Of a stretch of 64,000 nt of DNA, positions 12,481 through 23,690 are shown in pieces. Under the pieces are notes generated by a model. The model was not told the DNA's origin, searched no databases, and saw nothing but the letters and a program-made list of their open reading frames with translations. Position 1 is the stretch's first letter; each line of letters begins with the position of its first letter. The position numbers and the translations under genes are program-made. The stretch comes from Luzula sylvatica (taxonomy: Eukaryota; Streptophyta; Magnoliopsida; Poales; Juncaceae): contig OX326957.1 in the NCBI GenBank assembly GCA_946800325.1, forward strand, positions 25,297,554-25,361,553, read 5' to 3'.

Positions 12481-13089
12481 TTTCTATTTTCCTCAAATTG
12501 AAAGCTTTTCTCTAATCTTGTTCTATAATGTCTTATTTTCCTCTCTTTGTGTAAAAGTGTGGTACGATTGATTTTGTCATATCTGTCTCCAAATTTAAGA
12601 AAAAGACTATTTTAGGAAATAAAGTTGTCAAATGTCAAATCCAAAGAAAGGTTCGTTTTAAACGATTGATTTCTCTTAAATTCAGAAAAAGAAGTTAAGA
12701 CAATTGGGCATCAAAAATAGGTACCTTGATATATAGGGAAAGATGATTATCATGTTATCTAATGTTTAAAACAAACTATCTTAGTCACAACAATGTCACT
12801 AAACGTTAATTATTCTTCATATAAGTACTAATTAAGAGTATGCGAAATGGTTAGGTTAGCATTTGTGTTGATTCTTTGGGGGTAATGAAGAAATCCACTA
12901 TTAGTGACACAATCAAACAGTTCACCATTTAAGACCATTGTGTCACAATTTTCGACTAGTGATATTGCAAATGCTAAATTGTAGTAGGCTGCAAGGATTG
13001 ATTAAATGTGAACTCTTTAAAAGTCATTGGTCGCCACACTGAGGAAACAGTTATAGTTGTGATCAGTTCTGCATCATGTATTATCGATA
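12481..13089. promoter_or_regulatory. 5' flank of the permease gene
   Basis: No coding sequence. A TATATAT-like box (about 12729-12735, minus orientation) lies 250 bases before the ATG, and the leader is A-rich. At about 12895-12965 an imperfect palindrome starts CACTATTAGTGACACAAT and ends ATTGTGTCAC..TAGTG, possibly a small CACTA-like remnant. Confidence 0.35.
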
Positions 13090-14960
13090 GTGGTGTTATC
13101 GGTTCGGATAGTCGTCATGCTAGATTTGTATCCATACTATGTTTCGGGTATGGAATTATCATGATCCGGATATGATTCGCATATTAAAAGGATGCACATA
13201 TGGTCTAGACGTTGTCGGATACATATGCACATACAAATATTTTGGAATAATAAAACGAATACTATGGTATGATAATATAATATATTTTATCATCTTCGAG
13301 TCCTTCTATTCTTACGAGTGGATTTAGGGACTCTCATTTTACAGACAAGGACTTCACCAAGGAGATTCATTATCCCGTTTACTCTTTACCTTAGTGGCAG
13401 ACGTCGTTCAAATAATGCTACGTTGCAATACACGATACACGGATCATATCTTAATTTTTGTAGAAGTTTATCCTCAAAACATCAAAATAGTAATGAAATG
13501 ATTTCCTTATTCTCAAAGGCTTCCGGCCTCGACATTATTTGGGATAAAAATTTCTGTGCCAATTGCTGTTCCAGATGATTTACACAACCACATCTCCACT
13601 TTAACAAGATGATCTAAAAAACACTTCTCATGAAGTACTTAGGATTGCCACTTTTATATAAAAAACCGAGAAAATTCACTTTTAGGCTGATATTAGAAAA
13701 AACCAATAGCAAAATTAATAATTGGAAGAATAAGCTACTATCATTACGGGGCCGATTTACTTTACTTAAAGCTGTAATAAGAGCTATCACAAATTATTTC
13801 ATGCAAAACTTCATATTACCGTTGGGCGTAATAGATGAGATCAATCAATTACCGAGATCTTTCTTTTGGAAAGGCAATGACCGGGTACTAGGGGCTATTG
13901 TCTCCTTAATTGGAAGAAAGTGTGTCTTCCAAAACAGAATGGAGGATTATGAATTTTAGATCTAAAAACACAAAATATGGCTTTAGCAACCCGATGGCTA
14001 TACAAAATTGAATTTGAGAAAGAGTCACAATGGTAAAAAACAATGAGAGAATTATATATTATCGAAAATGCCGAGGATATCATTCAAATTCCTTCCAATA
14101 AGGTCTCCATCTATATAAGGGACCTCCAAAAAAATACTTCCATTATACAACTCATTAATGGGAGGTAATCCACAAGGCGACTTCTTCTTCTCGGCACATG
14201 AAGGCATAACAAGGTTCCAATCGGCAAGTGTATATGCACGATTATCGCACTCGGGTATTGAATGCACATAGACTCGAGCACTTTTCAAAATAAATGCTCC
14301 ATTGAAGATTAAACTATTCGGGTGGTTAACATCGGAAAATCTAAAGGGGGGGGTCGTGTCAGCCTTTGTGTAGGCTTTGCTCTCTAGAATTAGAAGCGAG
14401 CAATCACCTCTTCAACGAATGCTTATTCTTATTCACGAAGGAGTTTTGGATGCTAGTTGATAACCGAGTGTGTATAGGAGAGCAATTTGTTTAAGATCTG
14501 TGGCGCAACACACGGCGAAAAATGCCCCCGGCAGAAGCTAATAAGTGGGACATTAAATGACTGGCTACAATCTGGGCGATGAACACATTTTTAATCATAA
14601 GGCGCGGATGCATGTTCTATTAATGGAAGCAGTGCAACTTGATGTGGGTAGATGGCTAGCAAATTTCTAATACAGCATTCAATGCAGAGAGGTTTTAGTG
14701 TGATTTTGTTTGTGTAATTTTATTTTCTTATAAATATCTCCAATTTAGCTGGGGCTAAAACGGAAATATAACACTTGTACATACAAGGTTTTCGTTTTAT
14801 AAAAATCTAATGGAACGAGCAAGCGCGAACGCGCTTGCCTTTCCTTCAAAAAAAAATATAATATATTTTTTAATTATATATTTATATGATATTTGCGAGA
14901 TGAATAATTTATATTATTGTATATCAATCTAAATTTATGGTTGTGAATTCACATCATTAA
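13090..14960. mobile_element. decayed hAT element split by a LINE
   Basis: Bases 13090-13288 align with the first 160 or so bases of the hAT at 8734: GGTTCGGATAGT, a GGATAC-type core, then an ATGATAATATAA tract. The AT-rich continuation resumes at 14870 after the inserted LINE. Terminal repeats and duplications are lost and the right boundary is uncertain. Confidence 0.55.
13289..14854 (+). mobile_element. 5'-truncated L1-type LINE with 15-bp target duplication
   Basis: A copied 15-base target, AATATAATATATTTT, flanks the insert (13274-13288 and 14855-14869), and a short A tail (about eight bases) precedes the right copy. The insert begins inside reverse transcriptase with a decayed QGDSLSRLLFTLVADVVQ-like motif. 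It continues through YLGLPLLYKKPRKFTF and SLRGRFTLLKAVI, then to a zinc-knuckle region near 14370-14440. Several stops and frameshifts are present. It is a dead-on-arrival copy about 1.57 kb long. Confidence 0.88.
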
Positions 14961-15639
14961 TTTATTTCATCATTGCTTAATGTATCATCCTTGTTGTAGT
15001 CTTGATGTGTTTCATTTACTTTTTAACGAGACCTGGAAACACTCTCAGAATTGTAAGTTACTTCGGTTATAGCATTTTTGAATTCACAACCGGCACGTCA
15101 TGTTCGGAGGCTTTTAACGAATATTATGAAGAGATCTTGAAGTTACAAAATAATATCCAATTAAGCTAATTACACTTTTTTCTTGAAAAGGAACGTTGAA
15201 TTTAAATGAAATATGTGAAAATACACCATGATTTTGTTAAAATTGTGCTAAAAACTGTATTTAACTTAAATTTCACCATTGCATTCTTGCACCATAAAGA
15301 CGTGGACGTGGGCATGAAGAAATAGGCTGCATGATCACCCCCTACTAAGCAACATTACATTATTTCTCATTCTTATGTTATTTCATATTTGCGTGTTTTG
15401 TATAATAATTATTTTAATTTTTTGTAAAGTCCTTTTTTTTTTTGGGTCTAAATCCTCCATATGATAATAGGTTTTGTAACTTATTCATTTATTAATGGAG
15501 TTTGTGCGCGTCACGGCATCAGGTAAGTGGACCCCACATTTCTTTCAAAAAAAACTTAAATTGAACAATGAGTTTTACACTACAATTTCAACATGAGGTA
15601 TTTTCGCATATTTCACGTAAATTCAATATTTATTTCCGT
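14961..15639. other. intergenic DNA, nothing recognised
   Basis: AT-rich sequence without coding signal or clear repeats, leading into the satellite array. Confidence 0.4.
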
Positions 15640-16748
15640 GTGTTATTTTTCAATGACAATGTTTTTGAGAAAAACATGAAAAACTGAGTATTTTGTTCTT
15701 TTTAAGACTTCAATTTTGACATTTAAAAAAAAAATAGAAATAGAAATTTTCTTGTGTTAGTCTTTAATGAAAACGTTTTTGTAAGGAAAACATGAAAATT
15801 GAGTATTATACTCGTTTTAGACATCAATTTAGGAATTTTTTTGAAAATATAATAATTTTGTTTGAAGCTGTTAGACTTCACTTTTTACATATTTCGATTT
15901 TTTTTGAAAAAAATAGATATCTTCCTGTGTTAGTCTTTAATTACAGAGTTTTTTTTATGAAAAACATGAAAAAGGAGTATTGCTCTGTTTAGACATCAAT
16001 TGTTGTATTTTTAAAAAAATATTATAAATTTATTTTTGTGAAGTCGTTAGACTTTACTTCTTGCATTTGTTCGAAATTATGAAATTAATTAAAATTTGCT
16101 TGTGTTAGGTTTTAGTTACGAAGTTTTTTAGGAAAACATGAAAACTGAGTAATTTTCTTGTTTTAGACTTGGCACTTCTTTAGAAAAATAGGATAATTGA
16201 TTTTTTTTTTAATTTGTTAGGCTTCATTATTTGTATTTTTTGGAACATTTTGAAAAAATAGAAAATTGCATGTGTTAGTCTTAAATTACAATGTTTTTTT
16301 ATGAAAACATGAAAAGTCATTAATTTATCTTGTTTAGACATCAATTTTTGCATTTTTTAAAATAATATTATAAGTTTTTTTGAAGGTGTTATTAGACTCC
16401 ACTTGTTGCATATTTTTGAAATTTTTGATATTTTTTGAAATTTTGTTGTGTTAGTTTTCAATTTAGGTATTTTTTTTTAGAAATTAAACACATATACTAA
16501 GTATTTTGCTCGATTTAGACTTCATTTTAAACAATTTTACAAAGATCATATTATTTATTTTTTCGAAGGCGTTTGAATTCACTTTTTGCATTTTTCGAAT
16601 TTTGTTTAAAAAACAAATTTACAATCTTCAATTACATAGTTGTTTTGAGGAAAACTTGAAAAGTGAGTATTTTGCTCTATTTAAACATCAATTTATGAAT
16701 TTTTCAGAAAATATGATAAATTTATTTCTTTGCAGATGTTTTTTTTGA
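15640..16748. repeat. satellite array A, monomer about 172 bp, about 6 copies
   Basis: Each unit contains the landmarks TTGTGTTAGTCTT(C/T)AATTAC, then GAAAACATGAAAA(A/C)TGAGTATT, then TTTAGACATCAATTT and TGTTAGACTTCA. The GTGTTAG landmark recurs near 15754, 15927, 16102, 16272 and 16446, giving a spacing of 170-175. Units are 70-85% alike by eye. The same satellite forms array B at 20880-22480. Confidence 0.88.
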
Positions 16749-17167
16749 GTGATCAACGTAATTACGTTGCCCGAATTTTGTATTAATAGTATTAAAACGG
16801 CATTGTACAAGTGGAGGTTAGTACACACTACCTAAATCCTACTCACCATTCCCAGATGGAATAGTTTAGTCCATCTACATCACCTCGGACCCTACTTTTG
16901 CTGCATTATCTCGGACCATCCTTGTGCATCTAGGAGGATCTTATTTAGGGTGCAGACAGAAGACCATCTCTTGTTAGCAAATATTGCATTGTTTCTTCTT
17001 TTCCAAATGTTCTAGACCCCCGCCATGAAGAGTTTATCCCATCCGCTTTTTGTTTGGCTCGATCTTCGTTTCCTATTGTTTAGCCACATTTGGATGAGTG
17101 TTTGGCTGGGGGATATTGTTACTCCTAGACGATTTGCTAGTTTGGACCAGATCTCCTTGGCGAAGGG

Positions 17168-18030
17168 TAGGGGTGTACGTGGACCGGGTTGGGCGGGTTT
17201 TCATCTAAATTGTAACCCAACCCAAGTAGAACGGGTTTTCATTTTTCTAACCCAACCCAACCCATGATACCTATAAAATATTTCAAACCCATCTTGACCG
17301 GGTTGGGCGGGTTGGGCAGGTTAGCCGGGTTTTTTTTCGTAAATACATACTATAACAATATATGTTCATATGTTCACAAAAAAAATATGCAACAAAAATT
17401 ATCTTTTTTATTAGATCATCGAAAAATATTTTACAAACACACAAATCAAAATTAAACATACATAATCAATATCTCATTATATTTATGTCATTCTTTCTGA
17501 CAATAAATATAAAACACATATTATATAAAAAAAATTCAAAGTTTAAACTAATTATATATTTCATGAAAGAACTGATATAGTTATATCATAAAAAAACAAA
17601 AAAAAACCTTACTATTAAAGAAATTACAAAATAATAACAAAAGACGAACCTTACTTTTAAACAAAATAAAAAATAACAAAAGAATATACTCATTTGTTGT
17701 CAGAAAACAAAACATGTCAAATAAAGTAAAAGAAGATTAGATACTATATAATATTGAACATGATTAATAATAAATAAATCATAGCAATATAATTTATGAA
17801 AAAATAGCATACAATTTAATTTAATTTATATTAAAAATTTAAACAATTATTTGAAAATTTGGAATTATACGGGTCGGGTTGGGTTTATGCGGGTTTTTAA
17901 TTTGAAACCCGTAATCCAACCCATACTTCCGGGTTTGTCAAAGTTCCAACCCGGACCCGACCCAACAACTTCGAAACCCGCAAAAAACAGGTCGGTCCGG
18001 GTCGGATTGGGTGGGTTGGGCGTGAAAGAA
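17168..18030. mobile_element. hAT-like element with GGGTTGGG motifs, right end missing
   Basis: The left end is TAGGGGTGTACGTGGACCGG, the typical hAT terminus. It is followed by repeats of GGGTTGGGCGGG/AACCCAACCC, which reappear near 17870-18025. No matching CACCCCTA terminus or copy of the left-flanking GCGAAGGG is found on the right, so that end is lost or rearranged. There is no coding. Confidence 0.6.
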
Positions 18031-18106
18031 ATACAGTTTCGGATCAACCGTAAAAGTGTACACGTGGATGAACGAATGTAAGCGTACATTTGTAGCCATA
18101 ACTTTC

Positions 18107-19368
18107 AGTAGGAAAATCCGATTTGAATGGTTCAAATTGAGTTAGATAGATAATTAGATTATCTATAACCTTCATGTAGAAATATATTTCATATGAACGA
18201 AGTATCAATGTCGTTTATGTGAAATACCGAAAGGGTGCAACAGTATGACATACAGTTAGTAAAACAGTCATAACTTTTGCATACGAACTCCAATTGGGAT
18301 GGGCCAAATTGGGTTTTGTATATAAGTAGATTATCTACAACTTTCGTGTTGGGTGATTTTCTGTCAGACAAATTTATCAATTTCGTCTGGACAGAATACT
18401 GAACAGGTTCATGCAGTTTTCTGTGTGAAAGGGTGTATATTGGATATACATGCCTTTTGGCTAATCCTTATCCTATTAGATATAAATATGATACTTTCTC
18501 TCTCCTAACTAAGCAATTGAATCAGTATTATTCTGCCAAATACACAAGAGAAAAGTGCAAATTCAGATTTGATCTTTCGTGAGTGAAAAGGTAAGATGGT
18601 ATCAGACAATCCGCGCGTCCCACACCACGCGTCCCACACCACGCGTTTGCTACGCCGGTTCACTCGACTTCGTCCTCGTGCATCCAAGCGTTTCACCGTC
18701 TTTATCACTCGAGTCGATCACAATCGAAGAGTCACAAACGTCATTCCTCTACTTGTATCCACGGTGATTCGTAAGACGTCGGTCGCGGATGCACCTGCCT
18801 AGACGATGCACCGGCGAACTTGCTCGATCTAATCGATTCTCTATTACTCGAGAAACTCCTTTCTCGATTTCTCTCTCTTCTTACCTTTTCCCTCACGAAA
18901 GATCAAATCTGAATTTGCACTTTTCTCTTGTGTATTTGGCAGAATAATACTGATTCAATTGCTTAGTTAGGAGAGAGAAAGTATCCTATTTATATCTAAC
19001 AGGATAAGGATTAGCCAAAAGGCATGTATATCCAATATACACCCTTTCACACAGAAAACTGCATGAACCTGTTCAGTATTCTGTCCAGACGAAATTGATA
19101 AATTTCTCTGACAGAACATCACCCAACATGAAAGTTATAGATAATCTAATTATCTACACAACCCAATTTGGCCCAGCCAAATTGGAGTTCGTATGCAAAA
19201 GTTATGACTGTATTACTAACTGTATGTCATAATGTTGCACCCTTTCGGTATTTCACATAAACGACATTGATACTTCGTTCATATGAAATATATTTCTACA
19301 TGAAGGTTATAGATAATCTAATTATCTATCTAACCTAATTTGAACCATTCAAATCGGATTTTCCTACT
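18107..19368. repeat. 490-bp inverted repeat with 282-bp GC-rich loop
   Basis: Arm 1 (18107-18596) and arm 2 (18879-19368) are equal in length and highly similar when arm 2 is reverse-complemented (few differences by eye). Arm 1 contains a TATAAAT box near 18480. It ends exactly where TGGTATCAGA (18597-18606) begins, a sequence that matches the initiator-Met-tRNA primer site of copia elements. The arms may therefore be two head-to-head LTRs, or long terminal repeats of a fold-back element. No flanking duplication was found. Transcription across it would give a long hairpin RNA. Confidence 0.85.
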
Positions 19369-19796
19369 AAAATAGGTGATGGGATGTCTCTTCACGGTTT
19401 TTCACGGTTTTGGGAGCAATTAGGACAAGTTTTCTGGTTTGGCCAACCACGTTTGGTTAGGTTATCTGCTGTCAAGAATCTCTGGTTAAAAGCTAGCCAG
19501 GCGAAGAATTTTACTTTGTTTGGGATTTTTACTTTCCACAAATTATTATTCCATTTTATAATAACGCCCGGGTTTCTTCAAATGGCGTAGGCCGAGGCGG
19601 ATGAAAATTGTCCGTTTTGGTTCCATTTTCATGATGAATTTTACTTTATTAGGATTATGATATTGGATCAAATAATTTGACAATTATGATAATTTACGAA
19701 CGATGAAATGATTTTCGACAATGATTTGAGATAACAAGGAATTTGCAGTTCTCGAGCTATTGTATGAGAATTTGTGGTTTCCCGAGCTCTTGTGTT

Positions 19797-20297
19797 TAGG
19801 GGTGGACAAATGGTTCGGTTTATTTGGGAACCAAACCGAACCGCTCGAATTCGGTTTAATCGGTTCGGTTTTTCGGTTTATTCGGTTCGGTCTGGTTCAA
19901 TTCAAAAATTTATATTATTCGGTTTGTTCGGTTCGGTTTTTCGGTTTTGATATTTTTAAAACCGATTAAACCGAACTGACCGACTTAGTATTATTTTTCA
20001 TGTTTTTTATTATGTTTATTTAAAAAAATTAATATTTCATATTATAAAATTATATTTTTTATATGATTTTCTTTTATATTTTTTTTGCTAAATAGAATTT
20101 GAATTGTATCATTATAAATCTTTTTATTCGGTTCAACCGAACAAACCGAATAAGAAATTCGGTTTCATCGGTTCGGTTTTAAATCGATTCAAATTTTATT
20201 CGGTTTTGGTTCGGTTAGAATCTAGTTCGGTTCGGTTTGAATCGGTTTGGCCTTAATCGGTTTGGTTCGGTTTGGTTCAACCGAATGCCCACCCCTA
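19797..20297. mobile_element. non-autonomous hAT element, GGTTCGGTTT family, copy 1 (501 bp)
   Basis: The ends are TAGGGGTGGACAAATGG and, read inward from the right, TAGGGGTGGGCATTCGG. The perfect 8-bp duplication CTTGTGTT lies at 19789-19796 and 20298-20305. Dense CGGTTCGGTTT motifs lie inside both ends around an AT-rich core. It is the same family as 53249-53750. Confidence 0.93.
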
Positions 20298-20545
20298 CTT
20301 GTGTTGGAAATTTGCGCGTGTCGAGCTCTTGTGTGGGAATTCGTAGTTGTCGAGTTCTTGTGTGGAATTTCGTCATTGCTGAACTCTTTTGTGAAACTTC
20401 GCAGTTGCCGAGTTCTTGTGTGGGGCTTTGCAAATCCCGAACTCTTTTGTGGAATGTCTCATAATTTGAGATGTTTTGCGGGGAATTCGCAAATTCCGAG
20501 CATCTTGTGCGAGAAATTCGCAGCCGAAAGTTACGTGTCACTCGA
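20298..20545. repeat. 29-30-bp minisatellite
   Basis: Successive units follow the pattern GAGTTCTTGTGTGGAATTTCG followed by CAGTTGCC-like sequence. Because some units are close to 30 bases they give spurious open frames with a ten-residue periodicity on the minus strand. A second copy lies at about 23035-23345. Confidence 0.8.
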
Positions 20546-20879
20546 TGTGTTTTTTTAAACACGAGATATAAACTTTTGAATAATTTCATGGCACGAAAAT
20601 ATTTTTGAAATCTACTTTGTTTTATTATTTTTGAAAATATTTCATGTCACTCGATATGCGTTTAGTATTCTTGGAATTATTACCCAATATGGAAGGTAAT
20701 TATCGTAACCATTATTATGTTTATATTTTGTGTGCGTCATTCGTAAGTCTAAGCGCTTGTGTAATATGTGGCGGATTGTCACACTTTGATTTGAGGTGTG
20801 ACAACATGTATCGTAACCAAATAATCAGTCCAACAAATATGAATAATAGTGATTGTTCGATCGTTTAAACTTTGATTTT

Positions 20880-22480
20880 TTCGAAATTTTTGAAAAATTG
20901 AAATTTACTTGTGTTTGTCTACAATTCCGGAGGTTTTTTATATTTTGATCGTTTCAGATTTCAATTGTTACATGTTTAGAAAAAATAACATGATTGGTTT
21001 TTACGGAGGTGCTACACTTTATTTTTTCCATTTTTTCGAATTTCAAGAAAGAAAAAAAAATCTAAAAGTGTTAGTCTTCAATTACGGAGTTTTTTTTTTA
21101 TGAAAACATGAAAACTCAAGTATTTTTTTATGTTTAGACATAAATTTTTGCATTTTTCAGAAAATAATATAAATTGATTTTTTAAAGGTGTTAGACTACA
21201 CTTTTTACATTTTTTCGAAAGTTTTGAAAAAATATATATATTTGCTTGTATTAGTCTTCAATTACGAAGTTTTTTGAGGAAAATCAGAAAATGAAGTATT
21301 TTGCTATGTTTAGAAGTCATTTTTTTTTTACTTTTCAGGGAAATATTCTAATTTTTTTTTTGTATGAAGGTGTTAGACTTCAATTTTTGTATTTTTTCAA
21401 AAAATTTGAAAAAAATAAAACTTGTTTGTGTTAGTTTTCAGTGTGCTTTTTGAGAAAAACATGAAAACCGAGTATTTTGCTTGTTTAAATCTCAATTTTG
21501 GCATTTTTTGGAAAATCATATAATTGCTTCTTTTTAAGGTGTTAGACTTGTTTTCAAAATTTTGAAAAAAATATGAATTTGCTTGTGTTGGTATTCAATT
21601 AAGGAGTATTTTGAGGAAAACTTCAAAACTGAGTATTTTGCTCGTTTTAAACATAAATTTTCGTATTTTTTATGAAATATGATAATTTATTTTTGTGAAG
21701 TTGTTAGATTTCATTTTTGCATTTTTTTCAAAAAAATAGAAAAAATAATTTTTTTTTATTGTGTTAGTCTTCAATTATAAAAATTTTATGACGAAAACTG
21801 AGTATTTTGCTCATTTTAGACTTCAATTTGATTTTTGTAGAAAAATAGGATAAATGCTTTTTTTTAAAAAAAGGGAAGACTTCTCATTTTGCATTTTTCA
21901 AAATTTTGGAAAAAATTGAAATTTACATGTGTTAGTATTCAATTAAAGAATTTTTGTTAGAAAAATCCGAGAACTAAGTATTTTGTTCTGTTTAAACACC
22001 AATTTTTGTACTTTTGACATGAAATATTATAAATTTATTTTTTGATGTTGTTAGACTTCATTTCTTGCATTTTTTGAAATTTAAAATTGAAATTTGCTTG
22101 TGTTAATCTTCAATTCCGATGTTTTATGAGAAAAACATGATAATTGAATATTTTGATCGTTTTATATTTCAATTGTTGCATTTTTAGAACAATAAGATAA
22201 TTGATTTTTTCGAAGGTTACTTCATTTTTTTTATTTTTCGAATTTTTTGAAAGAAATAAAAATTTGCATTTTTTAGTCTTCAATTGTGGAGTTGTTTTGA
22301 GAAAAATATGAAAAACTAGTATTTTGTTTTGTTTATACATTGATTTTGTTTTTTTTAAGAAAATATTATAAATTTAGTTTTTTAAAGATGTTAGACTTTA
22401 ATTATAGCATTTTATCGATTCTTTTGAAAAAATTAGAATTTTTTTTGTGTTAATTTTTCAATTACCGTGTTTTTTCAGAA
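20880..22480. repeat. satellite array B, monomer about 172 bp, about 9 copies
   Basis: The same monomer as array A. The GTGTTAGTCTTCAATTA landmark recurs near 20910, 21067, 21247, 21428, 21585, 21759, 21929, 22100, 22269 and 22447, so most units are 157-181 bases. Units are diverged from one another. Confidence 0.88.
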
Positions 22481-22959
22481 AAAAAATATGAAAAGTATTT
22501 TGGTAGTCATGACCGAGAGAGTGACACATTGTGACTCTTGGGAGAGAGTAACGGAGTTTGGGTGATTGCAGTTGTAGATGGACCTATGAATGTGAGAAAT
22601 TTTTATTCCATTTTTAGTACTAGACGTCTGATGGAGATTGATGTTGAGATGAGACAAACTAGCACAATACTAGACTGTCGGCATTTGCGCGTGGTCAAGA
22701 AGGCAATTGAAGATTGAAAAAAGTGTATATTTATGTGAATACCATAGATCGGCAATAAGGTCGGATAACAATTCAAGATTGAAAAATATATATATATTCA
22801 TAAAACTGGTCCATTAAAACTTCTAAGGCGGTGATTAATTGTGCTTAAACGGTTACCATATATAACTGGGTTATTAAGACTATAAAAAGAAAAGGACAAG
22901 ACACAATTTTGGATATGTTAGTTCAGATGGGTTAAAATTGACTTATTAGTATTAGGATT
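22481..22959. other. intergenic DNA, nothing recognised
   Basis: A weakly GC-richer segment (22500-22760) has no recognisable product. The rest is AT-rich. Confidence 0.35.
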
Positions 22960-23690
22960 TTTGAGAATTATGTTGATTTAAAAACAATGAAATGATATTT
23001 GATAATGATTTGAGATAACAAGGAATTTGGAGTTCTCGAGCTCTTGTGTGAGAATTCGTGTTTTCTCGAGCTCTTGTATTGAAAACTAATCCCGATTTTT
23101 TGTGTGGAAGTTCGCGGGTCCCGGACTCTTGTGTGGAAAATTTGCGAGTGTCGAGCTCTTGTGTGGGAATTTGCAGTGGTCGAGTTCTTGTGTGAAATTT
23201 TGCAGTTGCCGGCCTCTTTTGTGAAACTTCGCAGTTGCCGAGTTCTTGTGTGGGATTTGCAGATCCCGAACTCTTTTGTGGAAAGTCGCATAATTCGAGA
23301 TGTTTTGCAGAGAATTTGCAGATTCCGAGCATCATGTGCGAGAAATTCGGAGTCGAAAGTTACGTGTCACTCGATATGTGTTTTTTTAAACACAAGATAT
23401 AATTTTTTGAATAGTTTCATGGCACGAAAATATTTTTGAAATCTACCTTGTTTTATTATTCTCGAAAATATTTCATGTCACTCGATATGCGTTTAGTATT
23501 CTTGGAATTATTACCCAATATGGAAGTATCGTATCCATTATTATGTTTATATTTTGTGTGTGACATTCGTAAGTCTTAGCGCTTGTGTAATATTTGGCGG
23601 ATTGTCACACTTTGATTGAGGTGTGACAACAAGTATCGTAACCAAATAATCAGTCCAACAAATATGAATAATAGTAATTGTTCGGTCGCT
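22960..23690. repeat. duplicated block, copy 2
   Basis: Direct repeat of 19660-20870 without the hAT insertion. It has more complete minisatellite units (about 10) and the same CACTCGATATGCG tail. Confidence 0.85.

Larger units (their letters stand above)
16775..19600 (-). mobile_element. L1-type LINE, ORF2 C-terminus, split by a 2.2-kb composite insertion
   Basis: On the minus strand, 19590-19372 reads as the zinc-binding segment: KVKIPNKVKFFAWLA, LTADNLTKRGWPNQ, CPNC and ETSHHLF. The same protein resumes at 17166 with PFAKEIWSKLANRLG and continues VWNIWKRRNNAIF to about 16800. A T-run near 16740 may be the tail. The interrupting DNA (17168-19371) holds a hAT-like end and a large inverted repeat. 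Confidence 0.8.
19660..20870. repeat. duplicated block, copy 1 (contains a hAT)
   Basis: Apart from the hAT inserted at 19797-20297, this block matches 22960-23690 over roughly 700 bases in the same orientation. Landmarks are GATTTGAGATAACAAGGAAT, a 29-30-bp minisatellite, TTTCATGTCACTCGATATGC and CAGTCCAACAAATATGAATA. The two copies flank satellite array B. Confidence 0.85.

Noticed and set aside
20215..23335. 100-130-codon minus-strand frames with a ten-residue repeat
   Set aside because: They arise from the 29-30-bp minisatellite and, for the first, run into a hAT element. No start context or conserved domain.
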